Shown here piece by piece: positions 8,666-18,476 of a stretch of 64,000 nt of DNA. Origin of the DNA: Palsa-892 sp035295845 (GTDB lineage Bacteria > Pseudomonadota > Alphaproteobacteria > Rhizobiales > Xanthobacteraceae); contig DATGIF010000012.1 in the NCBI GenBank assembly GCA_035295845.1, forward strand, positions 74,019 to 138,018. The letters run 5' to 3'. A model generated the notes under the pieces. That model saw only the letters and a list, made by a program, of their open reading frames with translations, ran no database searches and was not told the origin of the DNA. Position 1 is the stretch's first letter, and the number at the start of each line of letters is the position of its first letter. A program made the translations under genes and the position numbers.

Positions 8666-10006
8666 CTATTGAAATATTCGTTCGATTACAACGCCGCGAA
8701 AACGCAGCGTCCCTTTTTCAAAGCCGCGCGCATGAACGCGAAATTCGATCACGTCCTCGATATTTCGATGATCGAAACGCAGCTTTGCGGCGAGTTCCGG
8801 TCCGCTGACGTTTGAAATAGGCTTGACGGCCAGAAGCCGATCAATGTTTTCCGCCACATCCAAAGACAATTCTGCGTCGGGACGAGCGGCAAAGCCTTCT
8901 GCCGCAAGAATGAAAGAAACCTCGTAAGTTCCCACTGGCATTCTTCGATATGGACCGTAAATGACGTGGCCGTCGACGTTCTTCAGGTCGCAAACCCATT
9001 CGCCCGATTCGAATCGACCGATGTTGCTTCGGAAGAGTTTTGGGCTCAGCCGAGCTGTGGCCGGGCTTCGCCCGCACAAGAGGTTTCGCGGATCGAAAGA
9101 AAAACGATATGAGGCGATTTCACACTTGCTTTCGCGATCGTGAAAGTGACGCGTAACTTGCGTCGTGAACAACTCGAATTCCGTGTCCGACAGCCGGATA
9201 AGGGACGTCGGATCAATGGTGTTGAATTGCTCGGGGAAGTCTCCGACCGCTTCCAAAATGCGAATGGCGGCACTTTCGGTATCGAGCAGCCAGCCGAACG
9301 GTCGATGAAAATGAAACTCGAAACCGTGTTCATGCGCGAGACTATCGGAAGCCCCCGGTAAGAATCGGGTCGTATGGCCGATTCCAAAAACATGCCGACC
9401 GAGCGTGATGCCGCAAGTGCCTCCTCGAAAGGCGCTGAAGCCACCCGGACCGGTTTCCAGCACGGCGCCGAAGCCATGCCAATCCTCGAGAACGATCACG
9501 CCGTGTTCGCGGCGCCTTTCCTTGAGGATAACCACGGGATCGAAGCCATGAACGATGCCGAGCGATCCATCCTCATACGTGAACGGAGACCAGTTTTTGC
9601 CGATTGCCAACGCTTCGGGTGCAATCAGGATGTAACGGGAAAAGCCGCCGTCTCCGATGCAATAAAGATGATTGCGGAATCCGTAGCCTGATTGGTAAAC
9701 CGCCGAGACGATCGCGGGCCGCCCTTCAAAGATGAAAGCGCGAGGGTCTTCCCCGTAGTCGAGCACTTGTCCGTCGAACGTGATCCTCGAATTGAACCAA
9801 TCTCCGCGCTCACATCGGCGGGTGACGAGATGACGCTTACCGGCGCTTTCGCACCAGCCATGAAAAATTTCGACAATTTCACGATCAAGAGGAATCCGCA
9901 GCAGAACCTGACGAGAGCCCAACTCAATGCGATCAGATTTCAAGGCCGTTTTTGTCCAAAAATCCCGATTGGCGAAAGCAATTCGAGGAGTCCTAACGTG
10001 ATCCAA
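8666..10006 (-). CDS. Five-bladed beta-propeller, glycan-enzyme-like protein
   Basis: A 446-residue protein without a signal peptide or membrane segment. The N-terminal two thirds look like the five-bladed beta-propeller of the GH43/GH130-related superfamily: DPRAFIFEGRPAIVSAVY, then GKNWSPFTYEDG followed by HGFDPVVIL, are the repeated EDPR and EKNW-P patterns of that fold. The last 150 residues (IYGPYRRMPVGTYEVSF onward) look like a beta-sandwich of unknown role. Base composition is visibly less GC-rich than the flanking PTS and ahcY genes, suggesting transfer. Substrate unknown; a glycan-processing or glycosyl-transfer role is inference from the fold alone. Confidence 0.6.
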   Translation of the reverse strand: MDHVRTPRIAFANRDFWTKTALKSDRIELGSRQVLLRIPLDREIVEIFHGWCESAGKRHLVTRRCERGDWFNSRITFDGQVLDYGEDPRAFIFEGRPAIVSAVYQSGYGFRNHLYCIGDGGFSRYILIAPEALAIGKNWSPFTYEDGSLGIVHGFDPVVILKERRREHGVIVLEDWHGFGAVLETGPGGFSAFRGGTCGITLGRHVFGIGHTTRFLPGASDSLAHEHGFEFHFHRPFGWLLDTESAAIRILEAVGDFPEQFNTIDPTSLIRLSDTEFELFTTQVTRHFHDRESKCEIASYRFSFDPRNLLCGRSPATARLSPKLFRSNIGRFESGEWVCDLKNVDGHVIYGPYRRMPVGTYEVSFILAAEGFAARPDAELSLDVAENIDRLLAVKPISNVSGPELAAKLRFDHRNIEDVIEFRVHARGFEKGTLRFRGVVIERIFQ

Positions 10007-10041
10007 TCAATTTCATAAGTGTTTCGACAGCGTTTACCGAG

Positions 10042-10063
10042 CATATAAAGAAATCTTTATATG
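10042..10063. promoter_or_regulatory. Near-perfect 22-bp palindrome, probable SAH/methyl-cycle operator
   Basis: Two inverted half-sites of ten bases (CATATAAAGA) meet with a two-base centre; 20 of 22 positions pair. It lies 84-105 bases before the ahcY start. Alphaproteobacterial methionine-cycle genes are often controlled by ArsR-type SAH-responsive repressors at AT-rich palindromes of this kind, but the repressor is not encoded in the window, so the identity of the binding protein is inference. Confidence 0.6.
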
Positions 10064-10147
10064 ATGATTGCCGCTTCCCGGCGGGCCTGCTAAGAGACCC
10101 GCGCGAGCCGCCAACGCTGCCGCCGAAATTCCCCCGAAGAGGCCAAC

Positions 10148-11560
<1,413 letters not shown>

Positions 11561-11624
11561 GCGACGCGGCCATCACACTTCGTTTGCCTTGTCGCTGACA
11601 GTTGCGAATGCTATCTCGCGCGCC

Positions 11625-13430
11625 ATGACCGCGGGTCCCATCTCCAACATCCGCAACTTTGCCATCATCGCGCACATCGACCACGGCAAATCCACGCTCG
11701 CCGACCGGATCATTCAGCTCACCGGCGGGCTGGAGGCGCGCGAGATGAAGGAGCAAGTGCTCGACTCGATGGACATCGAGCGCGAGCGCGGCATCACGAT
11801 CAAGGCGCAAACCGTGCGGCTCAAATATCGCGCGCGCGACGGCAAAGACTACATGCTGAATCTGATCGACACCCCGGGCCATGTCGACTTCGCCTATGAA
11901 GTAAACCGATCGCTCGCCGCCTGCGAGGGCTCGCTGCTCGTCGTCGACGCCTCGCAAGGAGTGGAAGCGCAGACGCTCGCCAACGTCTATCAGGCGATCG
12001 ACAATGGCCACGAGATCGTGCCGGTACTGAACAAGGTGGATCTGCCGGCGGCCGAACCGGAAAAGGTGAAGCAGCAGATCGAGGACGTAATCGGCATCGA
12101 CGCGTCGAATGCGGTCCTCATTTCGGCGAAAACCGGCGACGGCGTGCCGGAGGTACTGGAGGCGATCGTCACGCGGCTGCCGCCGCCGAAAGGCGACGCT
12201 GCCGCGACGCTGAAGGCGCTCCTGATCGACAGTTGGTACGACGCCTATCTCGGCGTCGTCGTGCTTTTCCGCGTGGTCGACGGCCAGCTCAAGAAGGGCC
12301 AGCGCATCCGCATGATGGGCACCAAGGCCGCCTATGACGTCGACCGCGTCGGCGTGTTCACGCCGAAGCGTGTGGAGATGGAAAGCCTCGGGCCCGGCGA
12401 GATCGGCTTTCTCACCGCCTCGATCAAGGAAGTCGCCGACACCCGCGTCGGCGACACCATCACCGATGACCGCAAGCCCGTGGAGGCGCCGCTTCCCGGC
12501 TTTCGCCCGGCGATTCCCGTGGTGTTCTGCGGGCTGTTTCCGGTCGACGCCGCCGATTTCGAGGCGCTGCGCGCGGCCATGGGCAGGCTTCGCCTCAACG
12601 ACGCGAGCTTCACCTATGAGATGGAAACTTCGGCGGCGCTCGGCTTCGGTTTCCGCTGCGGATTCCTCGGCCTCCTGCACCTCGAGATCATTCAGGAGCG
12701 GCTCGAGCGCGAGTTCAATCTGCATCTGATCGCGACCGCGCCTTCGGTCATCTACAAGATCAAGCTCACCAATGGCGAGGCGATCGAGATCCACAATCCG
12801 GTCGACATGCCGGACCCGGTACGGATCGAGGAGATTCAAGAGCCGTGGATCGAAGCGACGATCCTCACGCCCGACGAATATCTCGGCAGCGTCTTGAAGC
12901 TCTGCCAGGATCGCCGCGGCACGCAGAAGGAGCTCACTTACGTCGGCAACCGCGCGATGGTGAAATACGAATTGCCGCTGAACGAAGTGGTGTTCGACTT
13001 CTATGACCGGCTGAAGTCCGTTTCCAAGGGCTACGCCTCCTTCGACTATCACCTCACCGATTTCAAGCCCGCCGATCTCGTGAAGATGCAGATTCTGGTG
13101 AACGGCGACCCGGTCGACGCACTCGCCATGCTCGTCCATCGCACGCGCGCCGAAGGCCGCGGGCGGGCCATGGCCGAGAAGCTGAAAGAGCTGATCCCGC
13201 CGCACATGTTCCAGATTCCGATCCAGGCCGCGATCGGCGGGAAAGTGATCGCGCGCGAGACGATCCGGGCGCTCCGCAAGGACGTCACCGCCAAGTGCTA
13301 TGGCGGCGACGCGACGAGAAAACGAAAGTTGCTGGAGAAGCAGAGGGAAGGCAAGAAGCGCATGCGCGAATTCGGCAAGGTCGAGATTCCGCAAGAGGCG
13401 TTCATCGCAGCACTGAAGGTGGATAGCTGA
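11625..13430 (+). CDS. lepA: Elongation factor 4
   Basis: Ribosome-associated GTPase that acts on stalled or mistranslocated ribosomes. The 601-residue protein has G1 AHIDHGKST, G3 DTPGHVDF and G4 NKVD, followed by domains II, III and V and the LepA-specific C-terminal domain ending in EFGKVEIPQEAFIAALKVD. I start at ATG 11625 (MTAGPISNIRNF) because LepA proteins begin a few residues before the SNIRNFAIIAHIDHGKST block; a TTG at 11589 would add twelve residues without family support. It follows ahcY at 64 bases. Confidence 0.96.
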   Translation: MTAGPISNIRNFAIIAHIDHGKSTLADRIIQLTGGLEAREMKEQVLDSMDIERERGITIKAQTVRLKYRARDGKDYMLNLIDTPGHVDFAYEVNRSLAACEGSLLVVDASQGVEAQTLANVYQAIDNGHEIVPVLNKVDLPAAEPEKVKQQIEDVIGIDASNAVLISAKTGDGVPEVLEAIVTRLPPPKGDAAATLKALLIDSWYDAYLGVVVLFRVVDGQLKKGQRIRMMGTKAAYDVDRVGVFTPKRVEMESLGPGEIGFLTASIKEVADTRVGDTITDDRKPVEAPLPGFRPAIPVVFCGLFPVDAADFEALRAAMGRLRLNDASFTYEMETSAALGFGFRCGFLGLLHLEIIQERLEREFNLHLIATAPSVIYKIKLTNGEAIEIHNPVDMPDPVRIEEIQEPWIEATILTPDEYLGSVLKLCQDRRGTQKELTYVGNRAMVKYELPLNEVVFDFYDRLKSVSKGYASFDYHLTDFKPADLVKMQILVNGDPVDALAMLVHRTRAEGRGRAMAEKLKELIPPHMFQIPIQAAIGGKVIARETIRALRKDVTAKCYGGDATRKRKLLEKQREGKKRMREFGKVEIPQEAFIAALKVDS

Positions 13431-13500
13431 CGGCGTTGGACTGATGGATCGCGCCGCTCGCCAATGCTAGCGTTGCCGTAACGATAAAAGAGGAAACGCA

Positions 13501-14478
13501 ATGAAACGCCGGGACTTCTTGACGGGCGCCGCGGCGCTCCCCATCGCGTTCGCCACTACGCGCGCGGCAGCCGAGGTCTATCCCTCCCGCAATGTCACCA
13601 TGATCGTCCCCTTCCCGCCCGGCGGGCAGGCGGATCTCGCGGCACGGCCCGTGGCATTGAAGCTTCAGGATCTGCTCGGCAAGCCCGTCATCGTCGACAA
13701 TCGCGGCGGCGCCGGCGGCGCCATCGGCAACGCGGTGGCCGCGCGCGCTGAACCCGACGGCTATACGCTCCTGATGACGCTTGCCTCGCTCGCCGTGCTG
13801 CCGGAGGCGGACCGGCTGTTCGGCCGCCCGGCGCAATATGAAGTTTCGCAGCTCGCGCCGATCGCACGCGTATTGGCGGACCCGACGCTACTCGCCGTCA
13901 ATGCGGCGACGCCGTGGAAATCGGTGCAGGACCTCGTAGAGGACGCGAAGAAGCAGCCGGGCCTCATTCCCTACGGCTCGTCCGGCTCCTACGGCACGCT
14001 GCATGTTTCGATGGAAATGTTCACGGCGAGCGCCGGCATCAAGCTCGCGCATATTCCCTATCGCGGCGCCGGGCCTGCGCTGGCCGACCTGTTGAGCGGC
14101 CAGGTGAAGGCGCTGGCTTCGGCGCCCGGCATATTGAAGCCGCATGTCGAGTCGGGCGCGGTGCGGGTGCTTGCAAATTTCGGCGCCCAGCGGATCGCGA
14201 ACTTTCCGGATCTGCCGACGTTCCAGGAACTCGGCTACAAGGACGTGGAGCTTTACATTTGGGCCGGGCTGTTCACGCCGGCCAAGACGCCGGAGCCGAT
14301 CGTCAAGCAATTGCGCGAGGCGATGCGAAAGACGATGAGCGATCCGCAGGTGACGAATACGTTCAATTCGGCCGGCAGCCCGCCCGCCTATATGGATGCG
14401 CCCGAATTCGCGCGCTTCGTCGAGGCGGATAGCGCGCGACTCATTCGCGCGGTGCAGAAAATCGGGCGCGTAGAGTAG
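13501..14478 (+). CDS. TctC/Bug-family solute-binding protein
   Basis: A 325-residue periplasmic binding protein of the tripartite tricarboxylate transporter family. The N-terminus MKRRDFLTGAAALPIAFATTRAAA is a twin-arginine-like signal. The mature part shows family landmarks: PSRNVTMIVPFPPGGQADL and the two loops that bind carboxylates (near 150-170, IPYGSSGSYGTLH; then IPYRGAGPALADLLSGQV). No TctA/TctB membrane genes lie nearby, so it is an orphan of the Bug type. Ligand unknown. AGAGGAAA precedes the ATG. Its stop abuts the stop of the convergent L,D-transpeptidase. Confidence 0.88.
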   Translation: MKRRDFLTGAAALPIAFATTRAAAEVYPSRNVTMIVPFPPGGQADLAARPVALKLQDLLGKPVIVDNRGGAGGAIGNAVAARAEPDGYTLLMTLASLAVLPEADRLFGRPAQYEVSQLAPIARVLADPTLLAVNAATPWKSVQDLVEDAKKQPGLIPYGSSGSYGTLHVSMEMFTASAGIKLAHIPYRGAGPALADLLSGQVKALASAPGILKPHVESGAVRVLANFGAQRIANFPDLPTFQELGYKDVELYIWAGLFTPAKTPEPIVKQLREAMRKTMSDPQVTNTFNSAGSPPAYMDAPEFARFVEADSARLIRAVQKIGRVE

Positions 14479-14907
14479 CTAGCCCGTAATCAGGATGTGC
14501 GAATTGCCGAGGCCGTGCGCGCGGATCAATTCGAAGAGTTCGCGCGCATTCTCCGTGTGCAGCCGCACGCAGCCATGCGACGCGGGCCGGCCGAGGGCCG
14601 CGGTCTGGTTGGTGCCGTGAATCGCGAAGCCATAGTGAAAGAAAATCGCGTAAGGCATCGGCGCATTGTCGTAGACCCGCGAATACCAGACGCGTTCGAG
14701 CCGGATCGGCGTAAACGAGCCGGTGGGCGTCGCATAGCCCGCGCGCGCGGTCGACACCGGCCAGACATGACGCACGAAGCCGTCGACCGTGACGGTCATG
14801 CGCTGCATGGAGATTTCGATTTCGGCGACGACGCCAGCGAAAGCAGTGCCTGGGCCCGCCAAAGCGGCGAGCAGAAAAACCGCCGCGATTATTAACCGCT
14901 GTAACAT
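14479..14907 (-). CDS. L,D-transpeptidase (YkuD domain)
   Basis: A 142-residue exported enzyme with a signal peptide (residues 1-25, MLQRLIIAAVFLLAALAGPGTAFA). The YkuD catalytic motif appears as HGT near residue 99, then SHGCVRL near 112-118 with the nucleophilic Cys and the Arg. Such enzymes make 3-3 cross-links in peptidoglycan or anchor proteins to it. The ATG at 14907 is chosen since the signal peptide starts there; the in-frame start at 14955 would add 16 polar residues before it. MepA, another murein enzyme, is encoded 2 kb away. Confidence 0.88.
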   Translation of the reverse strand: MLQRLIIAAVFLLAALAGPGTAFAGVVAEIEISMQRMTVTVDGFVRHVWPVSTARAGYATPTGSFTPIRLERVWYSRVYDNAPMPYAIFFHYGFAIHGTNQTAALGRPASHGCVRLHTENARELFELIRAHGLGNSHILITG

Positions 14908-15065
14908 CACTCCCCCAGCCGCCGCCCTCGAATTCAAGCGGTAACGCCTGCCCAAGGCAAGCCCGGCGGCCGATCTTGGCTAACGCGCAAAGCGCCCACG
15001 AGACGCGACAATTTGCGCCAATTCCGGAGCCTGGGGCGTTCACCACCTTTAAATCACCGCTCCGT

Positions 15066-15093
15066 AAGCTCCCGCTTCCTCATCCGGGAGCTT
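15066..15093 (+). promoter_or_regulatory. Hairpin covering the ribosome-binding site of the GT-C-like gene
   Basis: A perfect nine-base stem (AAGCTCCCG with CGGGAGCTT) and a ten-base loop. The 3' arm contains GGGAG, the likely Shine-Dalgarno sequence of the gene starting TTG at 15098. If it folds, it would hide the ribosome-binding site. It could also act as a weak terminator-like structure. Confidence 0.45.
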
Positions 15094-15097
15094 TGCC

Positions 15098-16903
15098 TTG
15101 TCGCTGGCCGAATCCGCGCACACCCTCATCCCCGCCGCCAAAACCGAAGAACGATTCCCTCTGGTGCCGACCGCATTCGTGGCATGGGTGACGATCGCGA
15201 TCGCGACGCTCGTGACCGGCTCGCGCGTCTTCGACGCCATGTCCACCGACGATCTGATGCGGCTCGCCGAGGTGCGCGATTTTCTCGGGGGCCAAGGCTG
15301 GTTCGATCTCATGCAGTACCGGCTCGATCCGCCGTCGGGCGCCTCCATGCATTGGTCGCGAATCGTTGACCTGCCGCTCGCGGGCATGATCGCGGCCCTT
15401 TCTCCCGTGCTCGGACGCGCGGGCGCCGAGACCGTGACATCATCCGTGTGGCCCATCGTTCTCCTGTTCCCCACGCTTGTGCTCGCGGGCGCGCTTGCGC
15501 GCCGGCTTTCGAATTCGGCGGCGATGCTACCCGCGATCCTGCTCGTCGCCATGTCAGCGCCGGTGCTCGTGCATTTCCGGCCAGGCGCGCTCGACCATCA
15601 TGGCTATCAACTGATGCTACTCCTGGCGACGATTTACGCGCTGACGGAGCGCGGCGACGCGCGCCTCGTGCCCGCGCTCGGCGGCCTTGCGTCCGCGATC
15701 TCGATCGCGATCGGCCTCGAAATGGCGCCGATGATCGCAGCCCTGCTTGCGGCCTGCGGACTGCGTTGGGTGATCGAAGGCGAACGCGCGGCAAAGTTGA
15801 CAACGAGCTTTGGTCTCGCGTTTGGCGCCGGCACCGTGGCTTTGTTCGCGGTGACGGTCCCGCCTGCGGAGTGGAATGTCACCACCTGCGACTTTATCTC
15901 TCCGCCTTGCATCGCCGCGGCGGGATTTTCCGGCGGACTGTTGGCATTGCTCGCACAATCGAGCGCGCGGCTGAAAAGCGTTTTCAGCCGCCTCGCCGCG
16001 GGCGCCGTCGCCGGCGGCCTTGTTATCGGGCTGATGCTCGCTTCCTTTTCCGATTGCTTGCGAGACCCCTATGCCGCCGTCGCGGCGCGGGTGGCCGAAG
16101 TGTGGATCGCCCACATTGCCGAGACGCAGACAATTTTCGAGCTCGGCGCGCGCTCGCCCGGCGAAACGATCGCGATCTATGGGCCGGTCGCAGTGGCCAT
16201 CGTCCTTGGCGTCATCGCCGTGCTTCGCGTCCGAAACGAAGCGCGTCTCATCTGGATCGCGCCTCTTCTCACGCTCTTCGCGCTTGGCGTCACTGCATGC
16301 TGGGAAGTGCGCGGCGCTTCCGGCGGCAGCCTGGTCGCGCAGCCGGTTCTCGCGGCCGCCCTCGTGCTCTTGATCGGCGCCCGCGGCTCGCTGCCGGCGC
16401 CAAAAACCGTCCTTGCCCTGCTCGCCGTCTCCGGTCCGTTGCTCGTGGGCATCGGCACCGCCGTCGACGCCACGCTTCTCCGCATCGATCCAACGCGGAC
16501 TGTCGCTTATCAGGACGGCCCGCTTGCATGCCGGAAAATCGCGGATGTCGCTTCGCTCGCAAAACTTTCGCCAGGCCGCGTGATTTCTTACGTCGATCTC
16601 GGGCCGGCGATTCTGATTGGCAGCCGGCATTCGGTGTTCGCCGCACCCTATCACCGCAACCTCGGCAACGAAGTCGCCGTCGACGTCCTGCTCGGCGACG
16701 ACACGACGGCAAAGCGGTTGCTCGCGGAACATCAGGTCGACTATGTCGCGGTTTGCCCCGGCTCGCCCGAGCGCATCAATTTCCAGCGCGTGGCGCCGGA
16801 AGGCCTCTCCGAGCGGCTTTCGCGCGGCGAAGTGCCGCCTTATTTGGAGTCCATTCCAGGCACCGAGCGCGAGCCACTCCGCGTCTTTCGCGTTCGCGAA
16901 TAG
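15098..16903 (+). CDS. Polytopic membrane protein, GT-C glycosyltransferase-like
   Basis: A 601-residue inner-membrane protein with about ten to twelve hydrophobic segments between residues 25 and 450 and a soluble C-terminal region (about 455-601). After the first segment, a loop reads STDDLMRLAEVRDFLGGQGWFD and then MHWSRIVDLP; acidic pairs at the end of TM1 are typical of GT-C glycosyltransferases that use polyprenyl-linked sugars. The family is a rhizobial membrane protein without known function; the glycosyltransferase role is inference. Start is TTG with GGGAG at 15086-15090, partly buried in a hairpin. Confidence 0.65.
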   Translation: MSLAESAHTLIPAAKTEERFPLVPTAFVAWVTIAIATLVTGSRVFDAMSTDDLMRLAEVRDFLGGQGWFDLMQYRLDPPSGASMHWSRIVDLPLAGMIAALSPVLGRAGAETVTSSVWPIVLLFPTLVLAGALARRLSNSAAMLPAILLVAMSAPVLVHFRPGALDHHGYQLMLLLATIYALTERGDARLVPALGGLASAISIAIGLEMAPMIAALLAACGLRWVIEGERAAKLTTSFGLAFGAGTVALFAVTVPPAEWNVTTCDFISPPCIAAAGFSGGLLALLAQSSARLKSVFSRLAAGAVAGGLVIGLMLASFSDCLRDPYAAVAARVAEVWIAHIAETQTIFELGARSPGETIAIYGPVAVAIVLGVIAVLRVRNEARLIWIAPLLTLFALGVTACWEVRGASGGSLVAQPVLAAALVLLIGARGSLPAPKTVLALLAVSGPLLVGIGTAVDATLLRIDPTRTVAYQDGPLACRKIADVASLAKLSPGRVISYVDLGPAILIGSRHSVFAAPYHRNLGNEVAVDVLLGDDTTAKRLLAEHQVDYVAVCPGSPERINFQRVAPEGLSERLSRGEVPPYLESIPGTEREPLRVFRVRE

Positions 16904-16939
16904 CATTTCGCGCGGCCCAAAGCCGCGCTAAATTGGGCC

Positions 16940-17866
16940 ATGCGACTTCGACTCACTGTTGCGGCCCTCCTGATCGGCGCCGCAGGCGCGAGAGCGCAAA
17001 CGCCGCCCGCTCCCGTTCCGCAACCGAGGCCCGAGCCCGCCGCGACATCGCCGGCGGCCATCCCTTCGAACGCGATCGCCCGAACGTTGTTTGGCGGCAA
17101 ATCGGACCCCGCGCCGATGCAGGCGCGCTCGATCGGCTTTTACGCCCATGGCTGCCTCGCGGGCGCGGTCGCGCTCCCGGTCGACGGCAAGACCTGGCAG
17201 GTGATGCGGCTCTCGCGCAACCGCAACTGGGGGCATCCTGATCTCATCGCTTTCCTCGAGCGCTTCTCGGCGAAGCTGCCGCAGGTCGCGGGCTGGCCCG
17301 GCATTCTGGTCGGCGATATTTCGCAGCCGCGCGGCGGCCCGATGCTTTCGGGCCACGCCTCGCATCAGGTTGGGTTAGACGCCGATATTTGGCTGACGCC
17401 GATGCCGAACCGCACGCTGACGACGGACGAACGCGAATCGATCTCGGCGCTGATGATGGTGCGCGAGGACCGCACCGACATCGATCCGAAGAATTGGACG
17501 CCGGAACATCTGAAGGTGATCAAGATGGCGGCGGAAGATCCCGCCGTCGAGCGCATCTTCGTCAATGCCGCGATCAAGAAGGCGCTCTGCCGCGAGGCCG
17601 GTACCGACCGCGCGTGGCTCGAAAGGGTGCGGCCCTATTGGGGTCACGACTATCACATGCATGTCCGCATTCATTGCCCGGCCGACAGCACGGAATGCGA
17701 AAAGCAACCGCCGGTTCCCGCGGGCGACGGCTGCGGCAAGGAACTGGAATGGTGGTTCCAGCCGTCGGTCCTGCATCCGGCGCCTTCGCCGAACCCGCCG
17801 AAGCCGAGGCCGATCACCATGGGAGACCTGCCGGCCGCCTGCCGGCAGGTGCTGGTCGCGCCCTGA
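16940..17866 (+). CDS. mepA: Penicillin-insensitive murein endopeptidase
   Basis: Periplasmic LAS-type zinc peptidase of 308 residues that cuts D-Ala-mDAP cross-links. Residues 1-19 are a signal peptide and a Pro-rich stretch follows. Zinc and catalytic residues are in SGHASHQVGLDADIWL (about 136-151) and GHDYHMHVRIHCP (about 234-246); SIGFYAHGCLAGAVALP near 65 is also conserved. It ends with Pro-rich sequence. A ten-base perfect hairpin (17826-17850) lies inside its last codons. Transcribed in the same direction as the preceding membrane protein, 36 bases behind it. Confidence 0.93.
   Translation: MRLRLTVAALLIGAAGARAQTPPAPVPQPRPEPAATSPAAIPSNAIARTLFGGKSDPAPMQARSIGFYAHGCLAGAVALPVDGKTWQVMRLSRNRNWGHPDLIAFLERFSAKLPQVAGWPGILVGDISQPRGGPMLSGHASHQVGLDADIWLTPMPNRTLTTDERESISALMMVREDRTDIDPKNWTPEHLKVIKMAAEDPAVERIFVNAAIKKALCREAGTDRAWLERVRPYWGHDYHMHVRIHCPADSTECEKQPPVPAGDGCGKELEWWFQPSVLHPAPSPNPPKPRPITMGDLPAACRQVLVAP
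17826..17850 (+). repeat. GC-rich inverted repeat at the end of mepA
   Basis: Ten-base perfect stem (ACCTGCCGGC) with a five-base loop, 16 bases before the mepA stop codon and between convergent genes. There is no U tract, so it is a candidate for RNA stabilisation or factor-assisted termination rather than a classic terminator. Confidence 0.4.
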
Positions 17867-17878
17867 GGAACGCGGGCG

Positions 17879-18466
17879 CTAGACCATTTGCGGAGAGCCG
17901 ACGATCGCGCCCTGAATCTGGATGAAGATGATGTAGATGATGATCGCGGCGATTGAAACCGCGGCGGCGTAGGGAATCAATTTATCCGGCGGCGATTTCA
18001 TCAGGATCGGCAGGCCCATCCACAAAAGATAAAGGCCGAAGAGCCCGACGATAAGCACGAGAAAGCCGAGCGCCGGGAGCAGAAGAAAGACACCCGCAAG
18101 CCAGGCCGGCGTGAAGCAATAGACCACGAGCTTCAGCGCGCTTTCGAAATTCTTGCGGGCGGAGAAGGTGGGCGCGAGCGCGTCGACCACGAGCGCGATC
18201 ACATAAACGGTCGCGAAGGCGAGCAGATAAAAGATGATCGCATAGAGAAGGCCGCTCGCAATCGACATGCGGATCGTGCCGACGCCGGGTACCTGCAATC
18301 CGATAATCGACATGCCGATGAAGCCGCAAATCGTCGGAATCGCCGCCAGAATCGCGACGTAATTGGTGAAAAGATAAGGCACGTCACCGGGCTCGCGATC
18401 GATCGCCGACCATTCAGCCTTCGGCGCGAAAATAAGATTTTTTACGCGGTCAACGATACTCATCAT
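17879..18466 (-). CDS. Yip1-family membrane protein
   Basis: A 195-residue inner-membrane protein with five hydrophobic segments (about 35-55, 67-92, 107-125, 127-150, 165-187). The N-terminal SIVDRVKNLIFAPKAEWSAIDRE is the usual opening of bacterial Yip1-domain proteins, whose function is unknown. A very strong AAGGAGGAGG lies just before tandem start codons (GTG 18469, ATG 18466, ATG 18463); I take 18466. It follows the GMC oxidoreductase on the same strand with ten bases between them and is likely co-transcribed. Confidence 0.82.
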   Translation of the reverse strand: MMSIVDRVKNLIFAPKAEWSAIDREPGDVPYLFTNYVAILAAIPTICGFIGMSIIGLQVPGVGTIRMSIASGLLYAIIFYLLAFATVYVIALVVDALAPTFSARKNFESALKLVVYCFTPAWLAGVFLLLPALGFLVLIVGLFGLYLLWMGLPILMKSPPDKLIPYAAAVSIAAIIIYIIFIQIQGAIVGSPQMV

Positions 18467-18476
18467 CACCTCCTCC

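Noticed and set aside
10064..10147. SAH or SAM riboswitch before ahcY
   Set aside because: The leader is short and does not show the conserved riboswitch core; the DNA palindrome is a better explanation for control.
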